Positions 17,015 through 26,575 of a DNA stretch of 64,000 nucleotides are shown in pieces. The stretch covers positions 81,170 through 145,169 of the forward strand of contig JALHNH010000014.1 of assembly GCA_022843625.1 (NCBI GenBank), read 5' to 3'. Positions within the stretch are counted from its first letter, which is position 1. Every line of letters begins with the position of its first letter. Below the pieces are notes generated by a model. The model did no database searches and was not told the DNA's origin. It was given only the letters and a program-made list of their open reading frames with translations. This stretch comes from Bryobacter sp. (lineage in GTDB: Bacteria > Acidobacteriota > Terriglobia > Bryobacterales > Bryobacteraceae). The position numbers and the translations under genes were made by a program.

Positions 17015-18529
17015 ATGCCCCGCCTCACAGGCCGCATCTTTCTCAAATTGATCACGGCCGTCCTGGCCGTCCTCATCACCTGTCTCGTCGCTGTCGACTT
17101 CATGGCAGCCCGCATTGCCGAAGGCACCTACGTTGACACACTAAAAGCAGAGCTCTCTCAAAAGTGCAACATCCTTGCGCTGGATGAGGCTTCGATGCTT
17201 GCCGACAACAAACACCTCATTGCCGTTGCGCGCGCCGCCGTAGGCAGAATCAGCATCGTGCGCCGCGATGGTTTGGTCCTCGCAGATACAGAACAATCCC
17301 CCGGTAAAATGGACAACCACTCCAACCGCCCTGAAATTGTCCAGGCGCTCAAAGGTGGCGTCGGCTTCGACAAACGGCTCAGCACCTCTGTCGGCATCAA
17401 CTATCTCTACGTAGCCGTACCGTCCCCGTCGGGCGCACTTCGTCTCGCCGTCCCACTCAAAGAAGTTCAAACCCAGGTCAACGTCATCCGTGGCCACCTG
17501 CTTACCGCAACCGGCATCGCTTTTATACCGGCTATCCTACTCACTGCCTTCTTCGCCCGCTGGGTATCTCGGAAACTCGGCCAGATCATTGATTACGCCG
17601 CGCAACTGGCGCAGGGGAACTTCCAGGCCCGCCTGAATGTTACCGGTTCAGACGAGCTTGGTATTCTCGGCAAAAAATTGAATGAAACTGGCGAAAAGCT
17701 CGAAGCGATGTTCGAACAGCTCGAACGCGAACACTCAGAACTCGAAAAGCTCGAACGCGTCCGCAAAGACTTCATCATCAACGTCTCTCACGAATTGCGC
17801 ACTCCGCTCGCCTCCATCCAGGGCTACACCGAAACTCTGCTCGACGGTGCCATCGAAGACCCCGTCCACAACATCAAGTTTCTCAACATCATCAGCGCCA
17901 ATGCCGCCAGGCTTGGCAGTCTCATCGCCGACCTGCTCACCCTCTCGCGCATTGAACTCGGCATCACCAAATTCCAGTTCGCCAGCTACTACGTGATGGG
18001 CCTCCTCCAGGGCTGTCAGGAATCTCTCATTCCAATCGCTGCCAAAAAGCAGATCGACCTCGTAATCGAAGGCGTCCCACTCGAAGCGGACGGCTCCTAC
18101 CTCGAAGTCTTCTGTGATGCTGAAGCCGTCCACCAGGTGCTCTCTAATCTCCTCGATAACGCGATCAAGTACACCCCCCAGGGTGGCCGCATCAACCTGC
18201 AATCAAGAGTCTTCGACCATCCGGAGCACAAGATCCCATTCGTAGAAATCTCGGTACGCGACACGGGAGCAGGCATTCCACAGGAAGATCTTCCCCGTCT
18301 CTTCGAACGCTTCTACCGGGTCGACAAAGCCCGTTCGCGCGAACTTGGCGGCACCGGTCTCGGCCTCGCAATCGTTAAGCACATGGCCAAAGCTCACGGC
18401 GGCGAAGTGGGTGTAGAAAGCGCTGTCGGCAGCGGCAGCCGTTTCTGGTTTACGCTCCCCACCCGCGACATCGGCCTGGAAGAGATCCAGACCCTACAAC
18501 CCGAACTCACCGCCTCAGCATCAAGCTAG
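17015..18529 (+). CDS. Sensor histidine kinase, PhoR/ResE-like
   Basis: Membrane histidine kinase of 504 residues: transmembrane helix 1 (about 10-30), a periplasmic sensing domain (about 35-155, with FDKRLSTSVGINYLYVAVP typical of the PhoR/CACHE-like group), transmembrane helix 2 (about 160-182), HAMP (183-235), a coiled-coil link, HisKA with His259 in NVSHELRTPLASI, and an ATPase domain with N box (LSNLLDNAIKYTP), DTGAGIP, FERFYRVD and GGTGLGLAI. No response regulator lies next to it, so its partner is elsewhere. The family often answers to phosphate or envelope state. Confidence 0.93.
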   Translation: MPRLTGRIFLKLITAVLAVLITCLVAVDFMAARIAEGTYVDTLKAELSQKCNILALDEASMLADNKHLIAVARAAVGRISIVRRDGLVLADTEQSPGKMDNHSNRPEIVQALKGGVGFDKRLSTSVGINYLYVAVPSPSGALRLAVPLKEVQTQVNVIRGHLLTATGIAFIPAILLTAFFARWVSRKLGQIIDYAAQLAQGNFQARLNVTGSDELGILGKKLNETGEKLEAMFEQLEREHSELEKLERVRKDFIINVSHELRTPLASIQGYTETLLDGAIEDPVHNIKFLNIISANAARLGSLIADLLTLSRIELGITKFQFASYYVMGLLQGCQESLIPIAAKKQIDLVIEGVPLEADGSYLEVFCDAEAVHQVLSNLLDNAIKYTPQGGRINLQSRVFDHPEHKIPFVEISVRDTGAGIPQEDLPRLFERFYRVDKARSRELGGTGLGLAIVKHMAKAHGGEVGVESAVGSGSRFWFTLPTRDIGLEEIQTLQPELTASASS

Positions 18530-18595
18530 CGGCATAAGTCGAAGCTAATACTTCCATTAAATCGTTCTGATAGAGTTGATGGAGCATTTGCTTCT

Positions 18596-21500
18596 ATGAA
18601 AACACTCCGTCTCCTGTTCCTGATTTCAATCACTCTCCTTGCCGCCCTCGCACAATCCGACCGCGGCACCATCACCGGCTCCGTCTCTGACGCCAGTGGC
18701 GCACTCATCCCCAACGCCTCAGTGCTGATCGTAAACTCAGCCACCGGCATCAAACTCGAAACCAAAACCACCGGCACCGGCAGCTTCACCGCTCCTTACC
18801 TCAGCGCTGGGCTTTACGACATCACTGTGGAAGTCCAGGGCTTTCGCACCTATGTCCAGAAAGGCGTCCGAGTCCAGGTGGCTCAAACCGCCGCCATCGA
18901 CATCGCCCTCCAGCTCGGCTCCGCCGCCGAATCTATCTCGGTAACTTCAGAAGCTCCACTCCTCAACACCGAAAGCGCCGCAGCGGCCACCACCATCAAT
19001 CGTGAACAGCTCAACCAGTTGCCGCTCAACTTCGCCATTGGCCAGGGTGCCATCCGCAACCCCCTCAGCTTCGCTCAACTCGCCCCCGGTGCCTCCATCA
19101 ATGGCTGGAACAACATCAAAGTCAACGGAGCCCCTGCCGGCACCTTCAAGATCATCTTTGAAGGCCAGGACACTACTAGCGCCCTCGACGGCCGCGTCTC
19201 CGATGAATCGCAAGCCTCGGTAGAAGCCGTAGAAGAATTCACTCTCCAGACCTCAAACTATTCCGCCGAATTCGGCCAGGTCGGTGGCGGCCTCTTCAAC
19301 TTCACTTCCCGCTCAGGCACCAACAAATACCATGGCTCCGGCTACGACTACTTCGTAAACGAAGCCTTCAACGCTGGCATCCCCTTTACCAACAATGGCT
19401 CCAATGAACTGGTTCGCCCCCGTGCCCGGCGCAACAACTTCGGCGGCACCTTCGGAGGCCCCGTCTACATCCCCAAACTTTACAATGGCCGCAACCGCAC
19501 CTTTTTCTTCCTCAACTACGAAAAATACCTCAACAAAGAAGGCAAGTTCGATGGCTTCGGCACCGTTCCCACCGACGCCTACCGCAATGGTGATTTCTCG
19601 GGTGCCCTCACCGGTCGCAACCTCGGCACCGACGGCATCGGACGTGCCATCCTCGAAAACACGATCTACGATCCCCGCACCAGCCGCACAGTCGACGGCC
19701 GCATCTATCGCGATGTCTTTGCAAACAACGTAATCCCCCAGTCGCTCCTCGATCCAGTCTCTCTCAAAATCCAGGCCCTCGTCCCAAAGGCAAGCCTGCC
19801 GGGGCTGATCAACAACTTCGAGCGCCGCTACAACTTCCGCAAGATCCAGGACATTCCCAGCGTAAAGATCGATCACAACTTCACCGACTCCACCAAAGTC
19901 AGCGTCTACTACGGGCTCCAGCGCACCGACAAAGACAATGGCCAGGAAGGTCTCCCCGATCCGATCAGCGCCCGTCGCGACCAGATCATCCGTTCCCACA
20001 CGACACGAATCAATTTTGATACTTCGCTAAAGCCCAACCTCCTGCTCCACTTGGGAATCGGTTACCAACGCTATGTCAACCCCGACTCTGCTCCTGAAGT
20101 AATCACCAGCTACGACGCAGCTGGCCAGCTTGGCCTGAAAGGCGGCTTCGGCGCGGGCTTCCCCCGCATCACCACTCTTGGTGGCAATGCCGGCGGCCTC
20201 GGCTTCAACATCGGCCCTACAAACCGTACTCTCTACCTTCAGGACAAACCCACCGCAGTAGCCTCCGCCACCTGGATCAAAGGCAACCACAACGTGAAAT
20301 ACGGTGGCGAATATAAGTTCGACAACTTTACCAACCGCTCCACAGGCAATGTGGCCGGCACCTACGACTTCAACGTTGTACAGACCTCAATGCCAGCCCT
20401 GCAAGGCGTCCCCCTTCAAGGCGGCAATGTCGGCTTCGCATACGCCAGCTTCCTGATGGGCAACGCCAACACCGCTTCGGTATCCAATCCGCAAGACCCC
20501 CAATATCGCCGTCCCACCTGGGGCTTCTTCATCCAGGACACCTGGCGTCTCACCCGCAAGATCACCCTCGATTACGGCATGCGCTACGACTATCAACCTG
20601 CCTCGACCGAACTTCACGACCGTGTCTCAATGTTTGATCCAACACTGCGTAACCCCGCTGCGGGCAACCTTCTCGGAGCCACGCGCTATGCTGGCAATGG
20701 TCCCGGCCGCTGCAACTGCGAACTTTCCAAAACCTACCCCTACGCCTTCGGTCCCCGCATCGGCTTTGCCTACCAGTTCGCACCCAAATGGGTTGCCCGC
20801 GCTGGCTTCGCTGTCAGCTACGCGCAGGTCGCAAACTTTGCCTACATCGGCGGCGGGAACTCCCTTGGCATGGGCTTCAACACCATCGCCTTCTCAAACC
20901 CGGCCTTCGCAGAACCCGGCGCTGTCCTGCGCAACGGTCTCTCCTACAACGTGGCAGACTTGACTATCGCCAGCTACGACCCGGGCATCCGCCCCATCGC
21001 CGGTCAGATCAATTCCCCTCCGGCCCTCGTCGACCCCAACGCCGGCCGTCCTCCCCGCATGGCCAACTGGAACCTCTCCCTCCAGCGCGAATTCGGTTCC
21101 AACCTCGTCGTTGAAGCTGCTTACGTTGGCAACCGCGGCGTCTGGTTTCGGGCAGACGGTTTGAATGACTATAACGGCCTCACCGACGCCCGCCTCAAAA
21201 CTTTCGGACTCGACATCAACAATGCAGCTGATCGTGGACTTCTCACATCACCCATCAGTTCAGCCGCCGTCACTGCACGCGGCTTCAACAGACCCTACGC
21301 CAGCTTTGCCGGCACAAACACACTGGCTCAGGCCCTCCGGCCCTTCCCCCAGTTCGGCGGCCTCGGCAGCCTCTGGGCCCCGCTTGGCAGCACGTGGTAT
21401 GACTCACTCCAGATCAAGGCCACCAAGCGCTACTCCAAGGGCCTAACCGGCACCGTAGCTTACACCTGGTCCAAGAACCTCACCAACGTTGAGAACCAGT

Positions 21501-22165
21501 CCGGCGGCATCGTGCCCACTAACGACGTCTACAACCGGCCCAATCAAAAAGCCCTCTCGGTCAACGATCAACCCCAGGTCCTCGTAGTCGGCTTCAACTA
21601 CGACACCCCCAAGTGGAACAAGAACTGGGCCACCAAAGCTCTCGTCAGTGGCTGGACCGTCGGCGGAATTATGCGCTACGCCAGCGGCTTTCCCATTCAG
21701 GCTCCCAACTCCAACAACGCTCTCGGCAGCCTCCTCTTCCGTGGCACCCGCTTCAATCGTGTCCCCGGTCAGCCGCTCTACCTCAAAGACCTCAACGACG
21801 GTAAGTCCATCGACCCCTTCAAGGACCTCACCCTCAACCCCGCCGCCTGGTCTGACGCCGGCCCCGGCCAGTGGGGCACAGCAGCCGCTTATTATAGTGA
21901 CTACCGCACGGCCAGAAGACCCGACGAACAGCTTTCTCTTGGCCGTATGTTCCGCATCAAGGAGCGTTATAACCTCAGCTTCCGCGCCGAATTCTTTAAT
22001 GTCTTCAACCGCACCTATCTGAACAACCCGGATAGCGGCAACCCCGCCGCTACCACCCAACGCAACGCAGCCGGTGTGGTCATCGCTGGCTTCGGACGCA
22101 TTAACCCCGCCAGCACCTTCAATCCGCCCCGCAACGGTCAGGTTGTCGCCCGCTTCCAGTTCTAG
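18596..22165 (+). CDS. Oar-type TonB-dependent receptor with N-terminal carboxypeptidase-regulatory domain
   Basis: Outer-membrane beta-barrel of 1189 residues. It has a signal peptide (MKTLRLLFLISITLLAALAQ), then a carboxypeptidase-regulatory-like Ig-fold domain (about 22-110, ITGSVSDASGALIPNA), a plug domain (about 115-240), and a long barrel that ends in an aromatic residue (VVARFQF). This architecture is greatly expanded in Acidobacteriota, where such proteins are assumed to import or bind large sugars and glycans. No TonB, SusD or enzyme gene is adjacent, so the substrate is unknown. Its 3' end faces sthA across a strong hairpin. Confidence 0.93.
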   Translation: MKTLRLLFLISITLLAALAQSDRGTITGSVSDASGALIPNASVLIVNSATGIKLETKTTGTGSFTAPYLSAGLYDITVEVQGFRTYVQKGVRVQVAQTAAIDIALQLGSAAESISVTSEAPLLNTESAAAATTINREQLNQLPLNFAIGQGAIRNPLSFAQLAPGASINGWNNIKVNGAPAGTFKIIFEGQDTTSALDGRVSDESQASVEAVEEFTLQTSNYSAEFGQVGGGLFNFTSRSGTNKYHGSGYDYFVNEAFNAGIPFTNNGSNELVRPRARRNNFGGTFGGPVYIPKLYNGRNRTFFFLNYEKYLNKEGKFDGFGTVPTDAYRNGDFSGALTGRNLGTDGIGRAILENTIYDPRTSRTVDGRIYRDVFANNVIPQSLLDPVSLKIQALVPKASLPGLINNFERRYNFRKIQDIPSVKIDHNFTDSTKVSVYYGLQRTDKDNGQEGLPDPISARRDQIIRSHTTRINFDTSLKPNLLLHLGIGYQRYVNPDSAPEVITSYDAAGQLGLKGGFGAGFPRITTLGGNAGGLGFNIGPTNRTLYLQDKPTAVASATWIKGNHNVKYGGEYKFDNFTNRSTGNVAGTYDFNVVQTSMPALQGVPLQGGNVGFAYASFLMGNANTASVSNPQDPQYRRPTWGFFIQDTWRLTRKITLDYGMRYDYQPASTELHDRVSMFDPTLRNPAAGNLLGATRYAGNGPGRCNCELSKTYPYAFGPRIGFAYQFAPKWVARAGFAVSYAQVANFAYIGGGNSLGMGFNTIAFSNPAFAEPGAVLRNGLSYNVADLTIASYDPGIRPIAGQINSPPALVDPNAGRPPRMANWNLSLQREFGSNLVVEAAYVGNRGVWFRADGLNDYNGLTDARLKTFGLDINNAADRGLLTSPISSAAVTARGFNRPYASFAGTNTLAQALRPFPQFGGLGSLWAPLGSTWYDSLQIKATKRYSKGLTGTVAYTWSKNLTNVENQSGGIVPTNDVYNRPNQKALSVNDQPQVLVVGFNYDTPKWNKNWATKALVSGWTVGGIMRYASGFPIQAPNSNNALGSLLFRGTRFNRVPGQPLYLKDLNDGKSIDPFKDLTLNPAAWSDAGPGQWGTAAAYYSDYRTARRPDEQLSLGRMFRIKERYNLSFRAEFFNVFNRTYLNNPDSGNPAATTQRNAAGVVIAGFGRINPASTFNPPRNGQVVARFQF

Positions 22166-22169
22166 AATC

Positions 22170-22210
22170 GATAAGCTGCGGCGTGGCTAACACACACGCC
22201 GCAGCTTATC
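22170..22210. terminator. Perfect 16-bp hairpin between convergent genes
   Basis: The arms at 22170-22185 and 22195-22210 are exact reverse complements (16 bp, GC-rich core CTGCGGCGTG) with a 9-nt loop. It begins 4 bp after the receptor stop codon and covers the last codons of sthA. It could work for both directions, but neither side has a clear T run, so it may act as an mRNA 3'-end stabiliser instead. Confidence 0.55.
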
Positions 22211-23608
22211 CAATCCATTCATGGCCGCTACCCGGTAGGCTTCAGCCAGCGACGGATAGTTGAATACCGTATCCCGCAACAACTCCATCGTCCCCCCAGC
22301 CATCATCACCATCTGACCGATGTGCACCAACTCCGAAGCGCCGTCACCAAGAATGTGAACCCCCAACAATTGCCGCGTCTCGCAGTGGAAGATCAACTTG
22401 AGCAAGCCCGATTGGTCACCTGAGATCTGAGCCTTTGCCACTTCATCGAAGTGTGCCACCCCAACCTCATAAGGCACTTTCTCAGCCGTCAATTGCGCTT
22501 CATTTTTACCCACCATCGAAATCTCGGGGATCGTATAAATCCCAAAGGGCAACAAGTCCGGCCGTGTCTCTCGCTTGAGTCCAAACATATGGCAAGCCGC
22601 CATTCGGCCTTGTTCCATAGACGTCGAAGCCAGCGAAGGAAAACCAACGATATCGCCAGCCGCATAAATGTTCGGCACGCTACTTTGAAAGAATTCGTTC
22701 ACGGAAATCTTTCCACGCTCCTTCACTTGAATTCCGAGCGCTTCGAGATTCAGTCGATCCGTATTCGGCTGCCGCCCAATCGCATAGAGCAGCGCTTCGG
22801 CAACCAGCGTCTTCCCGCTCTCCAGCTTCGCAACAGCCCGCAAGGGTGCATTTTCCGGCGCCTCAACACTCACCACCTTCTCGCCCATACGGAATACAAC
22901 CCCAAAGCGCCGCAACTCATAAACCAATGCTTCGGTGATTTCCTTGTCCACATGTTCAAGCAACCAATCCCTTGCTTCTACTACGGTTACTTCACTGCCC
23001 AGCGCTGCTGCCATCGAGGCGTACTCCAGCCCGATCACTCCTCCACCCACCACAATCAGTGACTTTGGAAAGTCCCCACGAGTCACCTGAATAAATTCAT
23101 CGGAATCATAAACCTGCGGAGCCTCAAACGGAATGTCAGCCCTGCGCGCAGGCCTTGTTCCACAAGCCATCAACACAAATTGAGCCCGATGACTTTCCAC
23201 ACCACCTTCGGCATCGACAACCTCCACCACATGCGGATCCGCCGTGAATCGCGCATGTCCATTCAACACCGTGATCTCATGGCGCTGCAATTGGTCCTGA
23301 ATCACAGCAAACTGCCGCTTGATCACTTCCTGCACCCGGAACATCAGATCCTCAATCTGGATCTGAGTCTTCACCCGGTAACCCTTGCCGTAAAACGACC
23401 GCTGCCGGAAGCCGCTCAGAAACAGCACCGCCTCACGCAGCGTTTTACTCGGGATCGTCCCGGTGTGCAAACACACCCCACCAAGGTCAAAGTTGCGGTC
23501 GGCCACTGCGACTCGCTTCCCGCTCTTGGCGGCTTCTGTAGCGGCATGATGTCCGGCCGGTCCACTCCCAATCACCAGGAGATCAAAGTCGAAAGTGTTT
23601 TCTTGCAT
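22187..23608 (-). CDS. sthA: Soluble pyridine nucleotide transhydrogenase (SthA-like)
   Basis: FAD enzyme that moves hydride between NADPH and NAD+ in the cytoplasm. FAD motif GSGPAG at residues 14-19, NAD motif VVGGGVIGLEYAS, and the C-terminal dimerisation domain with LVHIGQMVMM. It resembles dihydrolipoyl dehydrogenase, but the redox-active disulfide is incomplete: GGVCLHTGTIPSK has Cys46 while the partner position 51 is Thr. Loss of that pair is what separates SthA from lipoamide dehydrogenase. ATG 23608 is chosen over an upstream start because AAGGA lies 4 nt before it and 28 odd hydrophobic residues are avoided. 473 residues. It is divergent from the DUF4331 gene. Confidence 0.85.
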   Translation of the reverse strand: MQENTFDFDLLVIGSGPAGHHAATEAAKSGKRVAVADRNFDLGGVCLHTGTIPSKTLREAVLFLSGFRQRSFYGKGYRVKTQIQIEDLMFRVQEVIKRQFAVIQDQLQRHEITVLNGHARFTADPHVVEVVDAEGGVESHRAQFVLMACGTRPARRADIPFEAPQVYDSDEFIQVTRGDFPKSLIVVGGGVIGLEYASMAAALGSEVTVVEARDWLLEHVDKEITEALVYELRRFGVVFRMGEKVVSVEAPENAPLRAVAKLESGKTLVAEALLYAIGRQPNTDRLNLEALGIQVKERGKISVNEFFQSSVPNIYAAGDIVGFPSLASTSMEQGRMAACHMFGLKRETRPDLLPFGIYTIPEISMVGKNEAQLTAEKVPYEVGVAHFDEVAKAQISGDQSGLLKLIFHCETRQLLGVHILGDGASELVHIGQMVMMAGGTMELLRDTVFNYPSLAEAYRVAAMNGLDKLRRVC

Positions 23609-23718
23609 GGAGTCCTTAAGTAATTCTAACGTCCAGAAAAAGAAATTCTCCAAAATTACAATCCACTGGAGCAACAAGCTACGTAACAACAAGTCGAAAG
23701 GAGTACAAGCACACGCAA

Positions 23719-25284
23719 ATGCGTAACGTACAATCAGTCATCGCCGCTGGCCTCGCCTTAGTACTCGGCATGCCAGCCATCAATACCCCACTTCAAGCCG
23801 CCAACCATCGGGAGGCTCCGATCACGGCACTCGACCACAAAGCAGACATCACAGACTTCTTCGCCTTCGTCAGCTACAACGGGAGCCAGTCCGCCAACCA
23901 GCGGCCTACCAAGGCCACCTTCATCCTGTGTGTCGACCCCCTGCTCGAACCGGCCAATGGTCCCAACTACTTCCCCTTCGATTCTGGAATCCTCTATGAG
24001 ATCAAGATCGACAACAATCACGACGCCGTAGAAGACATCATCTTCCAGGTGCAGTTTGAAACCGAACAGCGCCTCCCCAGCCTCTTCACCACCATGGCCG
24101 GAGCTGGCGACGGCATCAAGACTCCCGCCAACTCCCCGGCACCCATCGCCCCCGGCACCCTGCTGGTTCCCCCGCAGATCAAGGATTTCGATAGCCCCGG
24201 CCTTGGCCAGCGTCAACCCTATCGCATCACCATGATCAAGGGCGGCAACGCCACCACCTTTACCAACATCGGTGGCAAGCCCCTCTACGCCGTACCCGCC
24301 AACGCCGGCCCCCGCACGCTGGACTACCCGGCCCTCTACAAAGCCGGTACCTACTCTTTGCCCAACGGCATCAACGTCTTTGCTGGCACCGTCGACGATC
24401 CTTTCTGGATCGACCTTGGCGCCACCTTCGACACCCTCAACCTCCGTACCCTAGGTTCCGGCATCCCCGCTGTCCTTACTGACGACGAAGACAAAGCCGC
24501 TACAAACTTTGCATCCGACACCGTCTCCGGTTACGGCGTCAATGCCATCGCAATTGAAGTTCCAATCGAGATGCTCACCACCACTGGCCGCGTGGAAGCA
24601 GCCACCGCGCCCGCAGCCACCATCGGTGCCTGGGGCACCACTAGCCGCCCCCGCCTCACCGTGCGCCGCTCACCTAATCCGCTCACCGCTGTTGGCGATC
24701 TTCGTCAGGTACAACGCATGGGCCAGCCCCTCTTCAACGAACTCCTCATCGGCACCGGCTCCAAGGACAAGTTTTCTATGTCCCAGCCCAAAGATGACGC
24801 CCAGTTCGCCAGCTTCGCTCTCGACCCCGTCCTCGCACGCATCGTCAACGCAGCCTACAACGGCGTAGTCTCGATTCCCAATGCCCCACGCGTCGACTTG
24901 GTTCCGCTGGTAACCTACGCGCCTCCAATCGCCGCTCCTGGCACCCCAGGCGGCCCCATCGCTGACATCCTCCGCCTCAACACCGGCGTACCCGCAACGC
25001 CTCCAGCACAAGCCAACCGTCTTGGCCTCATCGCTGGCGACGCTGCTGGCTACCCCAACGGCCGCCGTCTCATGGATGACGTCACAGACATTGCACTCCG
25101 CGTCGTCGTCGGCGGTGTCCTCGTCACCGGCTTCAACAAGTTCCCCAACAATAAACTCGGCGATGGCGTCAACGTCAACGATGCCGCCTACAAAACCGAA
25201 TTCCCCTACCTCGCTGATTGTCCTTCCGGACGCGACCGTCGTCACCTCGATCCAGGTGAACCCGGTGGCGGCCCGATCAAATAA
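23719..25284 (+). CDS. Exported DUF4331 protein
   Basis: 521 residues with a signal peptide (cleavage near PLQAA, residue 28) and the DUF4331 hallmark NHREAP at 29-34, followed by DITDFFAFVS and a Pro/Gly-rich mature protein. DUF4331 proteins are secreted, and their function is unknown to me; several occur with TPR and metal- or carrier-related secreted proteins. The C-terminal stretch PYLADCPSGRDRRHLDPG resembles the end of other members. First gene of a four-gene run on the plus strand (DUF4331, TPR, DUF4198, DUF4198-like). Confidence 0.85.
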   Translation: MRNVQSVIAAGLALVLGMPAINTPLQAANHREAPITALDHKADITDFFAFVSYNGSQSANQRPTKATFILCVDPLLEPANGPNYFPFDSGILYEIKIDNNHDAVEDIIFQVQFETEQRLPSLFTTMAGAGDGIKTPANSPAPIAPGTLLVPPQIKDFDSPGLGQRQPYRITMIKGGNATTFTNIGGKPLYAVPANAGPRTLDYPALYKAGTYSLPNGINVFAGTVDDPFWIDLGATFDTLNLRTLGSGIPAVLTDDEDKAATNFASDTVSGYGVNAIAIEVPIEMLTTTGRVEAATAPAATIGAWGTTSRPRLTVRRSPNPLTAVGDLRQVQRMGQPLFNELLIGTGSKDKFSMSQPKDDAQFASFALDPVLARIVNAAYNGVVSIPNAPRVDLVPLVTYAPPIAAPGTPGGPIADILRLNTGVPATPPAQANRLGLIAGDAAGYPNGRRLMDDVTDIALRVVVGGVLVTGFNKFPNNKLGDGVNVNDAAYKTEFPYLADCPSGRDRRHLDPGEPGGGPIK

Positions 25285-25293
25285 GAAACGGCC

Positions 25294-25821
25294 ATGAAAC
25301 TAGCACTCCTTGTTTCAATCCTGGGCGCATCTCTTTGCGCCCAGGAGGCAGTCCAATATGATGCCCTCAAAGTCCAGGCCCGCAACTACATCGCCCAGGG
25401 CAAACCAGAACTCGCTCTAAAGATCGCCGAGCCCCTCACCAAGCGAGCTCCCGACGACATAGACATCTGGTACACGGTAGCTCAGGCCAATCGTCTGCTG
25501 GGCAAACTCGAAGCCGCAGAAAAAGCCACTCAGTGGATGCTCGACCTCCGCCCGGAGAATCTCAACGGCCAGCACGAAGCCGCCCTGCTTCGCGAGATCT
25601 TTAGCGATCTCCCCGGCGCACTCGACCTGCTCAATGTAGTTTTTCGCGCCACCCCAGTATCAAAGTATCCCGAGCGTGCGGCGGTTCTAAACGACATCGC
25701 TCGCATCTTCGAAAAGCAAAACCTCAAAACCGACGCCGCCCAACTCCGAAAAGAAATCGAAAGACTGAAAGGACTCGAAATCGCCAATGCAAAAGCTACT
25801 GCCACTCCTGATCATAAGTAG
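25294..25821 (+). CDS. Small exported TPR protein
   Basis: 175 residues: signal peptide MKLALLVSILGASLCAQ, then three to four TPR-like helical pairs (ARNYIAQGKPELALKIAEPL; ANRLLGKLEAAEKATQWML; LPGALDLLNVVFRATP). It probably acts as a protein-binding adaptor in the periplasm. It starts 9 bp after the DUF4331 gene, and its last 35 bp overlap the DUF4198 gene, which argues for tight coupling of the set. Confidence 0.78.
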   Translation: MKLALLVSILGASLCAQEAVQYDALKVQARNYIAQGKPELALKIAEPLTKRAPDDIDIWYTVAQANRLLGKLEAAEKATQWMLDLRPENLNGQHEAALLREIFSDLPGALDLLNVVFRATPVSKYPERAAVLNDIARIFEKQNLKTDAAQLRKEIERLKGLEIANAKATATPDHK

Positions 25822-26575
25822 TCTCTATGCGCATGACCTTTACCTCATGCCCCAGAAATTCCGCCCCGCCGCAGGCGAAGCCATCCTCATCTCGGCCCAC
25901 ACCGGCGACAGCTTCCCGCTCTCCGAGCAGCCTGTAGATCCTGCCCGCCTCACCAGCCTCCCGGCGAACGAATGGCGCATGCTCGGCAAAGCCACTCACG
26001 CAACCACACAGGTCCAGGCCGGCAGCCAGTACTTCGGCGTCTTCACCAAGCCCCGCTTCCTCGAGATGGAACCCGCCAAGTTCATCGACTACCTCAAAGA
26101 AGAAGGCCTCACTACCCAACTCGAAGCCTACAAAACCATGACCGGCAAGAGTCGCGAAATGTACTCGAAGTTCGCCAAGGCCTACGTCGTAGCAGGCCAG
26201 TCGACCAGCAGCTTTGCAAAGCCCCTCGGCCTAAAAATCGAAATCGTCCCACAGGCCGACCCAGCTAGTCTGAAGCCCGGCGACGAACTCCCCGTGCAAC
26301 TGCTCTTCGATGGCAAGCCAATCGCAGACATCCAGATGGAAATCGCCACCAGCCGCGACCCTCGCACAAAATCCGTCCTCTCCAAAGCAGGCCGCACAGA
26401 CTCCAAAGGCATGCTCAGCATCCCCGTTCCAACCTCAGGCAAGATCCGTCTCCACGCTGTCGCGATGAAGCAGGTGAAAGCAGAAACCCACGATTGGGAA
26501 TCCTACTGGGCCAGCCTCACCTTCGAGGTCTCAAGCGCCGCCCCCTTCCAATCCTCTAACCTAACGAACAGGTGA
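25787..26575 (+). CDS. Exported DUF4198-family protein
   Basis: 262 residues with a short leader (MQKLLPLLIISSLYAHDLYL) in which the mature chain would start AHDLYLMP, the usual start of DUF4198 proteins, a family of periplasmic proteins sometimes linked to metal (Ni/Co) uptake. The second half (LKPGDELPVQLLFDGKPIADI, then GRTDSKGMLSIPV) is the Ig-like part typical of the family. It overlaps the TPR gene upstream by 35 bp and the next gene by 4 bp (GTGA). Confidence 0.82.
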   Translation: MQKLLPLLIISSLYAHDLYLMPQKFRPAAGEAILISAHTGDSFPLSEQPVDPARLTSLPANEWRMLGKATHATTQVQAGSQYFGVFTKPRFLEMEPAKFIDYLKEEGLTTQLEAYKTMTGKSREMYSKFAKAYVVAGQSTSSFAKPLGLKIEIVPQADPASLKPGDELPVQLLFDGKPIADIQMEIATSRDPRTKSVLSKAGRTDSKGMLSIPVPTSGKIRLHAVAMKQVKAETHDWESYWASLTFEVSSAAPFQSSNLTNR

